Below the pieces are notes generated by a model, which saw only the letters and a list, made by a program, of their open reading frames with translations, was not told the DNA's origin and ran no database searches. The translations under genes and the position numbers were made by a program. Below, piece by piece: positions 62,802 through 64,000 of a stretch of 64,000 nucleotides of DNA. Position 1 is the stretch's first letter. Each line of letters opens with the position of its first letter. The stretch lies in NCBI RefSeq assembly GCF_003601985.1, contig NZ_QZXA01000004.1, positions 248,001 through 312,000 of the forward strand. The letters are read 5' to 3'. This DNA comes from Mesorhizobium jarvisii. GTDB taxonomy: Bacteria > Pseudomonadota > Alphaproteobacteria > Rhizobiales > Rhizobiaceae.

Positions 62802-63801
62802 GACGCAGCCTCGGATTGAGCAGCGCATACATCATGTCGACCACGAGATTGATCAGCACGAACAGCAGCGCGAAGACCAGCACGATGCCCTGGATCAGCG
62901 GCAGGTCGCGGTTGATGACGGCATCGATCGCCATGTTGCCTAGGCCTTCGTAGGAAAACAGCCGCTCGACGATGACGGTGCCGCCGATGAGGAAGGTGAA
63001 CTGTACGCCGACAAGGGTCAGCGTCGGCAAAGCCGCGTTCTTCAGGGCCTCGCGCAGGATGACCTGCGTTTCCGAAAACCCCTTCACCCGCGCAAGCACG
63101 ACATAGTCGAGGTCGAGCACTTCCTTCAGCGACTGTTTCAGCAGTTGCGAGATGATCGCCGCCAGCGGCAGCGCCAGCGCCACCGCCGGCATCAGCATGT
63201 GTTTCAAAAGGTCCCAGGTCAGGTCGAAGCGCAGCCGCAGCAGGCTTTCGAAGAAATAGAACTGGGTGACGAAGGGCAGGTCGAGCTGCGGCGACACCCG
63301 GCCGGAAATGTCGAAGATCGGCACCAGCACGCCGAACAACAGGATCAGCACCAGGCCCCAGAGGAAATCGGGAATGGAGAGTGCCGCCCCGCTGGCGATG
63401 TCGATACCGGCTTCCACCGCCGTGCCGCGTTCGCGCGCGCCGAGAACGGCCGTCGTACCGCCGAGCGCCACTGCCATGATCAGCGCGACGATGGCCAGCT
63501 CCAGCGTGGCCGGCAGCCGGTTGAAGACGAGGCCGAGCACATCCTGCCGCAGCGAAATCGAGGTGCCGAAATCGCCGCGGATAACGCCTGACAGCCAGAT
63601 GAAGAATTGCTGCACGATGGTCTTGTCGAGCCCGTAGAGTGCCCGCAGCCGGGCGATGTCGTCATCCGTCGCGCCGGGCGGCAGCATCATGGCGATCGGA
63701 TCGCCGGGCGCGACGCGGATCACGACGAAGACGACGACGGCCACGCCGAACAGCGTGATCAGCATCGTCAGAAGACGAATCAGGAATCGTTGCAGGAGCA
63801 T
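62794..63801 (-). CDS. Peptide/opine-type ABC transporter permease (DppB-like)
   Basis: Permease of 335 residues: FLIRLLTMLITLFGVAVVVF as TM1, IRVAPGDPIAMMLPPG, the FGTSISLRQDVLGLVF loop and cytoplasmic LDYVVLARVKGFSETQVILR, then EALKNAALPTLT. The start at 63801 gives a canonical DppB N-terminus; its ribosome-binding site is weak, and a terminator hairpin lies 40 bases upstream. Confidence 0.92.
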   Translation of the reverse strand: MLLQRFLIRLLTMLITLFGVAVVVFVVIRVAPGDPIAMMLPPGATDDDIARLRALYGLDKTIVQQFFIWLSGVIRGDFGTSISLRQDVLGLVFNRLPATLELAIVALIMAVALGGTTAVLGARERGTAVEAGIDIASGAALSIPDFLWGLVLILLFGVLVPIFDISGRVSPQLDLPFVTQFYFFESLLRLRFDLTWDLLKHMLMPAVALALPLAAIISQLLKQSLKEVLDLDYVVLARVKGFSETQVILREALKNAALPTLTLVGVQFTFLIGGTVIVERLFSYEGLGNMAIDAVINRDLPLIQGIVLVFALLFVLINLVVDMMYALLNPRLRHG

Positions 63802-63840
63802 GTAAATCTTTGCAGGAGCCCGATGGCTCGTATGCCTGAT

Positions 63841-63874
63841 AGAAAAATGCGCGCCGTCGCTATGGACGGCGCGC
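63841..63874 (-). terminator. Rho-independent terminator/attenuator after the binding-protein gene
   Basis: Ten-base perfect stem GCGCGCCGTC (63849-63858) / GACGGCGCGC (63865-63874), six-base loop; on the minus strand it is followed by ATTTTTCT. It lies 19 bases past the binding-protein stop and upstream of the permease gene, so it should end most transcripts after the binding protein and let a fraction read into the permeases. Confidence 0.8.
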
Positions 63875-63892
63875 GGCAATTCCAGGCCGATA

Positions 63893-64000
63893 TCAGGCCG
63901 GGGTCATCAGGGCCGGCAGCAGCGCACCGGAAATGTGCTGCACGACATTGACCTTCTTCGAGTGCACGATCGGCTGCGCGTACTGGATGAGCGGCAGCAC
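63893..64000 (-). CDS. Peptide-type ABC transporter binding protein, C-terminal end (partial)
   Basis: Only the last 35 codons are inside the window; the gene continues past the right edge. The tail (LPLIQYAQPIVHSKKVNVV ... ALMTPA) fits the C-terminus of an SBP_bac_5 peptide/opine-binding protein, where the last strands precede the stop. Its position before two permeases and two ATPases on the same strand supports this. Confidence 0.7.
   Translation of the reverse strand: MLPLIQYAQPIVHSKKVNVVQHISGALLPALMTPA

Noticed and set aside
1..64000. CRISPR arrays, tRNA/rRNA genes, insertion sequences, prophage or defence genes
   Set aside because: No spaced direct repeats of CRISPR form, no cloverleaf-like sequence, no transposase or integrase frames were seen; the repeats present are short palindromic intergenic elements and one 22-bp tandem repeat.

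Overview
The window looks like ordinary chromosome of a Rhizobiales alphaproteobacterium, most likely Mesorhizobium or a close relative. This is an inference from the high GC content, the density of ABC transporters and LysR/GntR/DeoR/MarR regulators, the NAD-dependent fds formate dehydrogenase, and short palindromic intergenic repeats typical of rhizobia. I found no rRNA, tRNA, CRISPR array, prophage, insertion sequence or integrase.

Layout. 0-8 kb: regulators and small enzymes (DeoR regulator, Rrf2 regulator with a thioredoxin-reductase-like flavoprotein, a two-component pair, a PmtA-like methyltransferase coupled to a DedA protein, LysR, and a frameshifted MerR gene divergent from a methyltransferase). 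8.3-13.9 kb: a ydcSTUV-patD operon for putrescine/polyamine-type uptake and 4-aminobutyraldehyde oxidation. 14-17 kb: a three-domain regulator (alpha/beta hydrolase, degenerate cyclase domain, LuxR HTH) followed by three small genes including an exported AhpD-like protein. 17-24.4 kb: the fds formate dehydrogenase operon (fdsG-fdsB-fdsA-small gene-fdhD-fdsD) with its LysR regulator and a 23-bp palindromic operator candidate. 24.6-33 kb: DUF47-Pit phosphate uptake, Mrp/ApbC ATPase, CoxG-like protein, an IlvD/Edd sugar-acid dehydratase, and a rhodanese-ChrB/ChrA chromate pair. 33-42 kb: MttB-family methyltransferase with a MocR regulator, pgi with an overlapping HAD phosphatase, a methyltransferase, and a fadD carrying a histone-H1-like Lys/Ala/Pro N-terminal extension. 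42.6-47.9 kb: dppABCDF. 48-51 kb: a class V PLP enzyme lacking the desulfurase cysteine, beside an amino-acid permease and binding protein with no ATPase. 51.3-59.4 kb: a catabolic cluster built around a 2-aminobenzoyl-CoA/salicylyl-CoA-type monooxygenase-reductase fusion with SDR, MarR, enoyl-CoA hydratase, acyl-CoA dehydrogenase and a Rid-family protein, plus a divergent HpaI aldolase/flavin monooxygenase pair. 59.6-64 kb: an exported VOC protein and a Dpp/Opp-type ABC transporter whose binding-protein gene runs off the right edge.

How it fits together. Most operons are uptake plus catabolism: polyamines to 4-aminobutyrate, formate to CO2 with NADH, peptides, and an aromatic acyl-CoA. A recurring layout is a strong hairpin just downstream of a binding-protein gene and before the rest of its transporter (9.5, 44.26, 50.05 and 63.85 kb). 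Three AAGCTT-centred (or near-centred) palindromes at 51.2, 52.1 and 59.5 kb suggest that the MarR protein of the aromatic cluster controls several promoters.

The strongest oddities are the MerR frameshift, the degenerate-cyclase LuxR regulator, the H1-like tail on FadD, the missing His-Cys3 ligands in FdsA, the missing catalytic residues in the desulfurase-like and Rid-like proteins, and a bidirectional terminator-like element in the fadD/dppA divergent region. Nothing in the window is clearly a wholly new system; the hydrolase/cyclase/LuxR locus and the aromatic-CoA cluster are the best candidates.
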